Origin: Methylotenera_A sp031379885
Lineage (GTDB): Bacteria; Pseudomonadota; Gammaproteobacteria; Burkholderiales; Methylophilaceae
Reading direction: 5' to 3'
Assembly (NCBI GenBank): GCA_031379885.1
Contig: JANNFN010000166.1
Location: 1 to 44,992, forward strand
DNA length: 44,992 bases
Shown: one piece after another, positions 18,221-25,258 of the stretch
Layout: each line of letters starts with the position of its first letter
Numbering within the stretch: the first letter of the stretch is position 1
Position numbers and translations under genes: made by a program
Notes under the pieces: generated by a model
Told to the model about the DNA's origin: nothing
Seen by the model: the letters and a program-made list of their open reading frames with translations, nothing else
The model's database searches: none

Positions 18221-18516
18221 ATTTTTGCCAATTCTGCTTCATAAGCTAAGCGCGCCTCTGTGAGCGTCCAAGCCCCGTCAATAGCATGGTTAGCCGTATT
18301 GCGTTTTACTACAAAAATTTTGCGACAACCTGTAGCGTGACTCCACATTTCCCAATGCCAACCCTTTGGATTTTTTTTCATAAACAAGTAATCGCCCCAT
18401 TCGGCATCGGTTTGCGTTTCTGGCTCGGCAGGCCGCGCAATAAAGGCCTCACCTTCGTAGTGAAATTCTTCTTCTTCGCGTAATTCATTACAGTGTGGAC
18501 AATTAATGACAAACAT
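18217..18516 (-). CDS. soxD: Sarcosine oxidase delta subunit
   Basis: Small delta subunit (99 residues), a zinc-binding component of sarcosine oxidase. It has the N-terminal CPHCNELREEEEFHYEGEA zinc pattern (Cys6, Cys9 with a downstream His) and the conserved WGDYLFMKKNPKGWHWEMWS core. It sits 11 bases after soxB and overlaps the soxA start by 4 bases. Length and position fit the family. Confidence 0.95.
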   Translation of the reverse strand: MFVINCPHCNELREEEEFHYEGEAFIARPAEPETQTDAEWGDYLFMKKNPKGWHWEMWSHATGCRKIFVVKRNTANHAIDGAWTLTEARLAYEAELAKI

Positions 18517-18527
18517 ATTTTTCCTAT

Positions 18528-19781
18528 TTAATGCGCAACGCCAGCGGCACCGTGCTCATCAATTAAATGGCCAGAATGGAAGCGGTCTAGCGAGAAAGCA
18601 GCATTGAGTGGATGAGGTTCATCATGCGCAATGGTGTGGGCAAAGACATTACCAGAACCCGGTGTAGCCTTAAACCCGCCAGTGCCCCAGCCGCAATTAA
18701 AGTACAAACCTTTGACCTTGGTTTTGCTGACAATCGGGCAAGCGTCAGGGGTGGTGTCCACAATGCCGCCCCATTGGCGGTTCATACGCACACGCGAAAA
18801 CATGGGGAATAGCTCGATAATCGCAGCAGCAGTGTGTTCGATAATGTGCGGGCTACCGCGTTGCGCGTAGCTGGTGTAATGGTCGATGCCCGCGCCAATC
18901 ACCAATTCGCCTTTATCCGATTGGCTTACATAACCATGTACCGCATTCGACATCACAACGGTGTCCAAAATAGGCTTCAGTGACTCTGATACAAATGCTT
19001 GTAGTGGGTGGCTTTCAATTGGCATACGGATGCCAGCAGCTTTTGCCATCACTGACGAATGGCCAGCTGTAACGCAGCCCACTTTGGATGTTCTTATATA
19101 GCCAAGGCTGGTCTGCAGGCCTTTAATAGTGGCGTTTTCAATATCCATGCCCTGTACTTCACAGTTTTCAATAATATCTACGCCGTAGTTGCTAGCAGCG
19201 CGCGCAAAGCCCCAAGCCACAGCATCGTGACGTGCCACCCCCGCGCGAGGCTGAAAGCTCGCGCCCATAATCGGGAAACGTGTATTTTTGCTAATATTAA
19301 TCATGGGAATACGTTCTTTAACTTCTTGCGCATTAAGCGCCAGCGCGTCGATTCCATTGAGATTATTTGCATTAACGCGCCTCTCAATGTCACGCATGTC
19401 TTGCAAGGTATGGCCGAGATTGAACACGCCGCGCTGGCTAAACATGACGTTATAATTAATATCTTCGGATAACCTTTCCCATAGTTTTAGGGAGTGCTCG
19501 TACAACATAGCCGCTTCATCCCATAAATAGTTGGAGCGCACAATGGTAGTGTTGCGCGCGGTATTGCCACCACCTAAAAAGCCTTTTTCAAGCACAGCAA
19601 TATTTTTAATACCATGCTCTTTAGCCAAGTAATACGCGGTTGCCAAGCCATGCCCACCTGCACCAATAATTACCACATCGTAACTGGGCTTTATGGCAGG
19701 GCTACGCCATGCGGGCGTCCAGCCAGTGTGGTTTTTTAGGCCTTGTGAAAATAATTTCCAAATGGAATAATCTTTGTTCAA
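18528..19781 (-). CDS. soxB: Sarcosine oxidase beta subunit
   Basis: Subunit carrying covalent FMN and non-covalent FAD, where sarcosine is oxidised. The FAD-binding fold YDVVIIGAGGHGLATAYYL starts near residue 33, and the conserved RQWGGIVDTTPDACPI and GWGTGGFKATPGSG lie near the C-terminus. I chose the TTG at 19781 (protein MNKDYSIWKLFSQGL..., 417 residues, the usual SoxB length) because GGAG lies 5 bases ahead of it; an in-frame ATG at 19844 adds 21 residues (MALKCENSLSLL...) without a ribosome site or resemblance to the family. First gene of the long minus-strand run. Confidence 0.92.
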   Translation of the reverse strand: MNKDYSIWKLFSQGLKNHTGWTPAWRSPAIKPSYDVVIIGAGGHGLATAYYLAKEHGIKNIAVLEKGFLGGGNTARNTTIVRSNYLWDEAAMLYEHSLKLWERLSEDINYNVMFSQRGVFNLGHTLQDMRDIERRVNANNLNGIDALALNAQEVKERIPMINISKNTRFPIMGASFQPRAGVARHDAVAWGFARAASNYGVDIIENCEVQGMDIENATIKGLQTSLGYIRTSKVGCVTAGHSSVMAKAAGIRMPIESHPLQAFVSESLKPILDTVVMSNAVHGYVSQSDKGELVIGAGIDHYTSYAQRGSPHIIEHTAAAIIELFPMFSRVRMNRQWGGIVDTTPDACPIVSKTKVKGLYFNCGWGTGGFKATPGSGNVFAHTIAHDEPHPLNAAFSLDRFHSGHLIDEHGAAGVAH

Positions 19782-19881
19782 GCGAGCTCCAGTAATGGGT
19801 TTGTGCGCTAATAATGAAAGGCTATTTTCACATTTTAGCGCCATATGAATGTGCTACATCAGACTTTTTGTGTTCTTAATG

Positions 19882-19893
19882 CGACATGTGTCG
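19882..19893. promoter_or_regulatory. Inverted repeat upstream of soxB, possible operator
   Basis: CGACA-TG-TGTCG is a perfect 5-base dyad about 100 bases upstream of the chosen soxB start. The minus-strand half GTCGCATT resembles one half of the element described at torF and betB, but the second half at 21 bases spacing is missing. Function is a guess. Confidence 0.3.
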
Positions 19894-19911
19894 TATAAAG
19901 AAGATATCAAT

Positions 19912-19948
19912 AAAAAAGCCATCACTGTCAGTTGACAGTGATGGCTTT
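19912..19948 (-). terminator. Rho-independent terminator of the betaine-binding lipoprotein gene
   Basis: A perfect 16-base inverted repeat (AAAGCCATCACTGTCA and its complement) with a tiny centre, and six U in the minus-strand transcript at 19917-19912. It lies 36 bases after the stop at 19984 and insulates this gene from the sox operon. Confidence 0.92.
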
Positions 19949-19983
19949 AAAAAGTTAAGTTAAATACTTAAATATTGACTTGT

Positions 19984-20985
19984 TTACACACCGAGATATT
20001 TTTTAACAGCATCCAAACCAGGTTTTCCATCCACCGTATTTACTCCATTTAACCATGCGTCTAAAGACGTTGGATTTTTGGCTAACCATGCTTTTGCGGC
20101 TTCATTAGGATTAGTTTTGTCCATGATTGGCAACATGACTTGACCTTCCATATCGAGATTAAACTCTAAATTGCTAATGAGTTTATTCACATTAGGGCAA
20201 CGTGTTGCTAATTCATTTGAAGTAACGGTTAGTACTTTTGCTTCACCGTAGTTAGGGCCAAAGAAATCGTCACCACCGCTTAAGTAAACAATGTCTTGCT
20301 GTACGTTCATTGGGTGTGGCGCCCAGCCTAAGAATACAATCCATTTGTTGTCTTTAACCGAGCGGCTCACTTCAGTCAACATACCAGCCTCGCTTGATTC
20401 CACCATTTTGAAATCTTTTAGGCCAAATGCATCTTTAGTAATCATGTCGGCAATGAGCTTATTGCCATCGTTACCTGGCTCGATGCCGTAAATTTTTCCA
20501 TCGAGTTCCTTTGTGAACTTACCAATGTCGGCAAAGCTTTTTAAGCCTGCATCGAAAGCATACTTGGGTACGGCCAACGTATACTTGGCGCCAACTAGGT
20601 TAGGTTTATCTAACACTGTTATCGCTTTTTCTTTTAAGAATGGATCAACAATTGGCGTCATAGAAGGTGACCAGTATCCCAAGAAGGCATCAATTTGTCC
20701 CTTTTTAAGTCCAGCAAACGCAATTGGCACAGATGCAATGGTAGATTCTGCTTTGTAGCCTAAACCTTCTAATACCACTGAAGAAAGCGCTGTGGTTGCA
20801 GTAATGTCTGTCCAACCGATATCAGCAAATTTAACTGTGCTACAGGTGGCCGCTTCGCCACCAGCGGATGCGGTCGCAGCTTCTGGAGCCGCAGCCTCTT
20901 TATTGCCACAGGCAGTTAATACAAGCGGAAATAAGGCGGCGATGACTATGTTTCTAACTAAAGCGGACTTTACAAATTGATTCAT
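19984..20985 (-). CDS. Quaternary-amine ABC transporter substrate-binding lipoprotein (OpuAC/ProX family)
   Basis: Periplasmic, lipid-anchored binding protein of a betaine/choline-type importer. The ATG at 20985 (MNQFVKSALVRN) has GGGAG 8 bases upstream; an ATG 5 codons earlier is less likely. A signal peptide ends in a lipobox (VLTACG), followed by an Ala/Glu linker. The mature part shows the OpuAC pattern VKFADIGWTDITATTALSSV, GYKAES, DAFLGYWSPSMTP and VFLGWAPHPMN, where aromatic residues such as the Trp of GYW and GWAPHPMN would form the box for the trimethylammonium group. It is monocistronic, about 15 kb from proV-proW, with its own terminator and a candidate activator site. Choline, carnitine or betaine cannot be told apart by eye. 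Confidence 0.88.
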   Translation of the reverse strand: MNQFVKSALVRNIVIAALFPLVLTACGNKEAAAPEAATASAGGEAATCSTVKFADIGWTDITATTALSSVVLEGLGYKAESTIASVPIAFAGLKKGQIDAFLGYWSPSMTPIVDPFLKEKAITVLDKPNLVGAKYTLAVPKYAFDAGLKSFADIGKFTKELDGKIYGIEPGNDGNKLIADMITKDAFGLKDFKMVESSEAGMLTEVSRSVKDNKWIVFLGWAPHPMNVQQDIVYLSGGDDFFGPNYGEAKVLTVTSNELATRCPNVNKLISNLEFNLDMEGQVMLPIMDKTNPNEAAKAWLAKNPTSLDAWLNGVNTVDGKPGLDAVKKYLGV

Positions 20986-21052
20986 TTTATTAACTCCCAA
21001 GTAATGTGACAGATAACGTGAACTAGCAAAAAGGACGATGATGACAAATGAT

Positions 21053-21115
21053 AACTTATCGCGACTGCATGTTAAACAAGTATTAAATTACGACAGAATC
21101 TTGTTTAATCGCGCC
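21053..21115 (-). promoter_or_regulatory. Candidate activator site and promoter of the binding lipoprotein gene
   Basis: On the minus strand GGCG at 21115-21112 is followed 21 bases later (start to start) by GTCGTAAT at 21094-21087, the same bipartite pattern as at betB and torF. At the corresponding distance lie ACTTGT and TAAGTT as weak -35 and -10 boxes. It sits about 100 bases upstream of the start codon. Weaker than the other two copies. Confidence 0.4.
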
Positions 21116-21147
21116 AACCCATTGTAAAACTATTCAGCCGTAAACTC

Positions 21148-22176
21148 TCAACCAACAAAACTTTCTTCATGTTCTCGCGGACTACTAGCTAGTGCATGTA
21201 ATGGCGGTATTGGTTTGTGTTGATTGCGCTCCATGCTAGGCGAGTAACCAAATAGCGTACGGTATGATTTACTAAAGTGGCACGAAGATTGGAATCCACA
21301 TGCAACCGTCACGCTCATGACTGACATTTCGGTTTGCAACAATAGAGATCTGGCGCGACGCAGCCTTAAATTAAGGTAATAATGCATTGGTGTCATGTTA
21401 AGTGTGTGGCGGAACATGCGCTGCAAATGGCGTTGCGACAATCCTGCTAAGCGCGCTAGCTCATCCAAACTGAGTGGTTCTTCAATATTAGCTTCCATGA
21501 GTGCAGAAACCTCTACTAGTGCTTTGTGACTGTAACCTACGCGTGCAGCTACAGGAATATGCTGCTGATCTTTGCTGTCGCGCGCGCGCACTACCATAAA
21601 CTGATCTGAAATTTCAGCCACTAAATTCTTACCAAATCTTGCGGAAACAAAAGCTAGCATCAAATCTAGAGGGGCGGTACCGCCCGCGCAGGTGCAGCGA
21701 TTGCGATCAATCACAAACAGCTCTTCCATAAAACTAATTGATGGAAACTGCTCGCACAAGCTCGCCATATTCTCCCAGTGAATCGTGCATTTGTACCCAT
21801 CCAGCAAGCCAGCTTTCGCTAATGCGTAGCTGCCCGTGCATAGGCCACCTAACCACATATTCTGCTTGCTCGCCTGAGTGATCAATTTAATCACTTCATG
21901 GCTAACGGCATTTTGTACATTAACGCCACCGCAAACTAGTAGCACATCTGGTGGGTTAGTAAAGTCTAGTAGCGTCGATTTTGCGAATGCTAGACCATTG
22001 CTGGCATTAACGGAATGACCATCCACAGTAATGACAGACCATTGGTAAACCTCTTCTCCCATCAGGTAATTGGCCATGCGCAATATCTCGATAGCGTTTG
22101 AAAACGCTATCAGAGAGAAATTATTTAAGGTCAAGAAAGCAACATGTTTGACCTGTGACATTTCTTTATAAGGCAT
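21148..22176 (-). CDS. gbdR: GbdR-like AraC-family transcriptional activator
   Basis: Regulator of 342 residues with an N-terminal DJ-1/PfpI-type (class I glutamine amidotransferase-like) domain, including GGVNVQN and LGGLCTGSYALAKAGLLDG, and a C-terminal AraC/XylS pair of helix-turn-helices (EPLSLDELARLAGLSQRHLQ and VTVACGFQSSCHFSKSYRTL). GbdR of pseudomonads has this build, senses glycine betaine and dimethylglycine, and activates gbc, dgc, sox and transport genes. Position among those genes supports the call; close relatives (CdhR, ArgR-type activators) share the build. The ATG at 22176 has AAGG upstream. It is divergent from torF across a 452-base gap. Confidence 0.85.
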   Translation of the reverse strand: MPYKEMSQVKHVAFLTLNNFSLIAFSNAIEILRMANYLMGEEVYQWSVITVDGHSVNASNGLAFAKSTLLDFTNPPDVLLVCGGVNVQNAVSHEVIKLITQASKQNMWLGGLCTGSYALAKAGLLDGYKCTIHWENMASLCEQFPSISFMEELFVIDRNRCTCAGGTAPLDLMLAFVSARFGKNLVAEISDQFMVVRARDSKDQQHIPVAARVGYSHKALVEVSALMEANIEEPLSLDELARLAGLSQRHLQRMFRHTLNMTPMHYYLNLRLRRARSLLLQTEMSVMSVTVACGFQSSCHFSKSYRTLFGYSPSMERNQHKPIPPLHALASSPREHEESFVG

Positions 22177-22628
22177 ACAAACCTTTTAAATGGTTACCAA
22201 ATACTAAAAATTGTTTGGCAAAATGACCAGATATGCATTGAAGATAATTGCTAAATTAAACAACTTATAAAGTCACAGCATAATATTGTTTAGCAATAAT
22301 AGATAATTTTTGTGTTAAAAGCCACAATTTAGCAAAATGCACAAATTGGGTGCAATTTTTAGAAATATGCACCAATAAGTGGACCCGTAAACTGTTGTAT
22401 TTATGTTGAATTTTTCTTTTTTTGTGAATCTAATGTTGCAAAGAGTGGACATTTAGGTTCAAAATGACCTTCATGGATTTAAGAATAAGTCAGCGGTCGG
22501 TTTTATTATGTTTTTAGTCGCAATTGTGGCATTCAATAATTAAATCGTCTTTGATAATAGATTTTGAGTAAGTGTGTAACGAATTGTAGTTTTAGTTTTA
22601 CAGGTTTTTAAATTTTTAAGGGAATTTT
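22177..22628. other. Divergent intergenic region gbdR / torF
   Basis: A 452-base AT-rich gap without a credible gene. It holds the torF activator site and promoter at 22496-22558. Around 22340-22375 an imperfect inverted repeat (TTGGGTGCA ... TGCACCAA) may be an operator, possibly for gbdR itself; there is no other support for that. I see no RNA gene or repeat. Confidence 0.6.
22496..22558 (+). promoter_or_regulatory. Candidate activator site and promoter of torF
   Basis: GTCG at 22496 and GTCGCAAT at 22517 form a direct repeat spaced 21 bases, two helical turns, as expected for an AraC-type activator. Five bases later comes a poor -35 (CATTCA, 22530-22535), then 17 bases to a good -10 (GATAAT, 22553-22558). 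A weak -35 touching the activator site is the usual layout of activator-dependent promoters. The betB promoter has the same spacing throughout. Confidence 0.55.
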
Positions 22629-23582
22629 ATGAAAAATTTTAGTTGGTTATTAAATCGTTATGTGTTGGGTGCACTATGCGCTGCGCCACTTTTATTAAAT
22701 AGTGCTACTACATTTGCGGATGAAATGCCAGCGGCTGAAGCAGCTCCAGCGTCTGAAGCAGCCCCAGCAGCAGTTGAAGCTGCCGCACCAGTAGCACCTG
22801 CTGAGCCAGCACCAGATTGGACATTGACTTATAACCTTGGTTTATACAGTCACTATATGTTCCGTGGATATGAAAGTAGCGACGGACCAGCACTGCAAGG
22901 TGGTATTGATTTGGGTCACAGCAGTGGTTTTTACATAGGTACTTGGGCTTCAAATCTGGATCCTGATTATTATGGTAGAAGTAAGGCACTTGGTACCAGT
23001 GGTAACCATGTCGAAACAGACTTTTATGCTGGTTATGCGCATACCTTCGCAAATGGTTTCGGCGTGAATGTGTTAGCAAATTACTATGCCTATTTAGAGG
23101 GTCATGGTGCTAACAATGTCGATGCATTAGGTGTTAACCACAAAAACGATCAAGATACATTGGAAACATCGATTGCTCTGTCATACAGCTACTTTACCTA
23201 TACATACTTCTATATTCCTACTGATTACTATGGCTTAGATAAAACTGATAAAAACTTTGTACGTATTAAAAATGGTGATACAGACGGTGCCGATTACCAT
23301 GAGCTGAAAGTGACGTATCCATTACCATTTGCTGGTTTAACATTAGGTGCTAAAGTGGGTTATCAACATACACCTGGCCTTCAAGGTAGTGAAGGTGACT
23401 ATGCAATTGGTTTAACTAGAAGCTTTGCTATGCCTACTGGTGGCAAGCCAAGTGAAGGTTGGAGCGTAAACGGTACTTATACCAGCACCTTCAAAGTTGA
23501 CAATCAGCTGTATTACCTTACTAGCAGCGGTAGAGATACAAATGCAAGCGAATTAACGTTTTATATTAAACGTGCTTGGTAA
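22629..23582 (+). CDS. TorF family putative porin
   Basis: Outer-membrane beta-barrel candidate of 317 residues. A signal peptide (hydrophobic core VLGALCAAPLLLNSATTFA) is followed by a 35-residue Ala/Pro/Glu linker (APASEAAPAAVEAAAP) and then the family opening WTLTYNLGLYSHYMFRGYES, alternating aromatic strands (YAHTFANGFGVNVLANYYAY) and a terminal strand ELTFYIKRAW ending in an aromatic residue. This matches the TorF/TIGR02001 family. No substrate is known for the family. Its promoter region carries the same element as betB, which suggests entry of choline or related amines; this is inference. AAGGGA precedes the ATG, and a strong terminator follows. Confidence 0.82.
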   Translation: MKNFSWLLNRYVLGALCAAPLLLNSATTFADEMPAAEAAPASEAAPAAVEAAAPVAPAEPAPDWTLTYNLGLYSHYMFRGYESSDGPALQGGIDLGHSSGFYIGTWASNLDPDYYGRSKALGTSGNHVETDFYAGYAHTFANGFGVNVLANYYAYLEGHGANNVDALGVNHKNDQDTLETSIALSYSYFTYTYFYIPTDYYGLDKTDKNFVRIKNGDTDGADYHELKVTYPLPFAGLTLGAKVGYQHTPGLQGSEGDYAIGLTRSFAMPTGGKPSEGWSVNGTYTSTFKVDNQLYYLTSSGRDTNASELTFYIKRAW

Positions 23583-23611
23583 TAGTCTTTTAGCTTAATT
23601 GCTTTGTTACA

Positions 23612-23643
23612 AAAAATGGACGCTTAGGCGTCCATTTTTTTTT
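23612..23643 (+). terminator. Rho-independent terminator of torF
   Basis: Stem AAAAAATGGACGC with loop TTAG and its complement GCGTCCATTTTTT, running into eight T. It is 30 bases after the torF stop and lies immediately before the betB control region. Confidence 0.92.
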
Positions 23644-23658
23644 GGCTATTTTTTGCTT

Positions 23659-23721
23659 GGCGGTTTTTGTTAAGTTTAAGTCGTAATGCAGGTTGTATTT
23701 AGCCTATGAAGCTTTTACTAT
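23659..23721 (+). promoter_or_regulatory. Candidate activator site and promoter of betB-betA
   Basis: GGCG at 23659 and GTCGTAAT at 23680 are spaced 21 bases. Five bases further comes -35 TTGTAT (23693-23698), a 17-base spacer, and -10 TACTAT (23716-23721). Over the 29-base element 20 positions agree with the torF copy. The start codon is about 50 bases downstream. Confidence 0.55.
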
Positions 23722-23769
23722 GCATGCATAGATATACTAAATAGTCTTGCTTAACTTTGGAGAAGTTCT

Positions 23770-25242
23770 TTGCCGCGTTTTGAATTGCAACAGTTGTTTA
23801 TTGGTGGTCGCTATGTGGATGCCACTAGCGGTAACACATTCCAAACCATCAACCCTGCCAACGGTGAAGTGTTGGCAGACGTGCAAATAGCTTCGAATGC
23901 TGATGTTGATTTAGCAGTAGCAGCTGCGCACAAAGGACAAAAAGTGTGGGCAGCGATGACCGCGATGCAACGCTCCCGCATATTGCGTCGTGCTGTTGAA
24001 ATTTTACGTGCTCGTAATGATGAACTTGCCGAATTAGAAACCTTAGATACTGGCAAACCAATTTCTGAAACGCGCTATGTAGATATAGTTACAGGCGCCG
24101 ATGTGTTGGAATATTATGCTGGTTTAGTACCTGCACTCGAAGGCCAACAAATTCCATTGCGTGAAACTGCCTTTGTTTACACGCGCAGAGAACCGCTAGG
24201 CGTGGTCGCTGGCATAGGTGCATGGAACTATCCGATTCAAATTGCATTATGGAAATCAGCCCCAGCACTGGCTGCTGGAAACGCCATGATATTTAAACCA
24301 AGTGAAGTGACGCCACTTACCGCATTGAAACTTGCTGAAATTTATACCGAAGCTGGCTTACCAGATGGCGTATTTAATGTGCTGACTGGCAGCGGGCGCG
24401 AGGTTGGTGCTTTGCTAACAGAACACGTTGATATAGAAAAAATTTCATTCACAGGTGGCACAGTGACTGGTAAAAAAGTGATGGCGAGTGCTTCAAGCTC
24501 AACCCTTAAAGAAGTCACCATGGAGCTTGGTGGAAAATCGCCGCTTATTATATTCCCCGATGCTAATATAGATAAAGCCGCAGATTTGGCAATGATGGCC
24601 AACTTTTATAGTTCGGGCCAAGTCTGCACCAACGGCACACGTGTGTTTGTACATCAATCAAAAGTTAAAGAATTTGAACAAAAAATTCTTGAGCGCGTAA
24701 AGCGCATCCGTTTGGGTGATCCGCAAGATGCTAATACCAATTTCGGCCCGTTGGTAAGCTTAGCACATATGGAAAACGTGCTAAATTATATAGAAAAAGG
24801 TCGTCTGGAAGGCGCGCGGATATTGGTTGGTGGGGCACGTGTTTTAGAAGGTGTTTATGCTCAAGGCGCATATATTCAGCCTACCGTTTTTACGGATTGT
24901 ACAGATGAGATGACCATCGTGCGCGAAGAGATTTTTGGCCCAGTGATGAGCATTTTGACTTATAAAGATGAAGACGAAGTGATTCGACGTGCCAACAATA
25001 CCGACTATGGCTTAGCTGCGGGTGTATTAACCGAAGACTTAAGTCGTGCGCACCGCGTCATTCATCAATTGCAAGCTGGCATTTGCTGGATTAACACTTG
25101 GGGAGAATCGCCCGCTGAAATGCCTGTAGGCGGCTACAAGCAATCTGGAGTAGGGCGTGAGAACGGCCTAATGACTTTGCAAGCCTATACTAGAACCAAG
25201 TCGATACAGGTTGAGTTAGGCGCATACACATCGGTGTTTTAG
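23770..25242 (+). CDS. betB: Betaine aldehyde dehydrogenase
   Basis: NAD(P)-dependent oxidation of betaine aldehyde to glycine betaine, in the cytoplasm. It has 490 residues and reads almost as a pseudomonad BetB: catalytic Cys286 in SSGQVCTNGTRV, general base Glu252 in TMELGGKSP, and the motifs GAWNYPIQIALWKSAPALAA and EEIFGPVMSIL. It starts with TTG at 23770 (MPRFELQQLF), supported by GGAG 7 bases upstream and by exact agreement with the family N-terminus; there is no nearer ATG. betA follows 16 bases later. No betI repressor is nearby, so control is more likely by the GbdR-like activator. Confidence 0.97.
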   Translation: MPRFELQQLFIGGRYVDATSGNTFQTINPANGEVLADVQIASNADVDLAVAAAHKGQKVWAAMTAMQRSRILRRAVEILRARNDELAELETLDTGKPISETRYVDIVTGADVLEYYAGLVPALEGQQIPLRETAFVYTRREPLGVVAGIGAWNYPIQIALWKSAPALAAGNAMIFKPSEVTPLTALKLAEIYTEAGLPDGVFNVLTGSGREVGALLTEHVDIEKISFTGGTVTGKKVMASASSSTLKEVTMELGGKSPLIIFPDANIDKAADLAMMANFYSSGQVCTNGTRVFVHQSKVKEFEQKILERVKRIRLGDPQDANTNFGPLVSLAHMENVLNYIEKGRLEGARILVGGARVLEGVYAQGAYIQPTVFTDCTDEMTIVREEIFGPVMSILTYKDEDEVIRRANNTDYGLAAGVLTEDLSRAHRVIHQLQAGICWINTWGESPAEMPVGGYKQSGVGRENGLMTLQAYTRTKSIQVELGAYTSVF

Positions 25243-25258
25243 GCCACTTTCAAATCTT

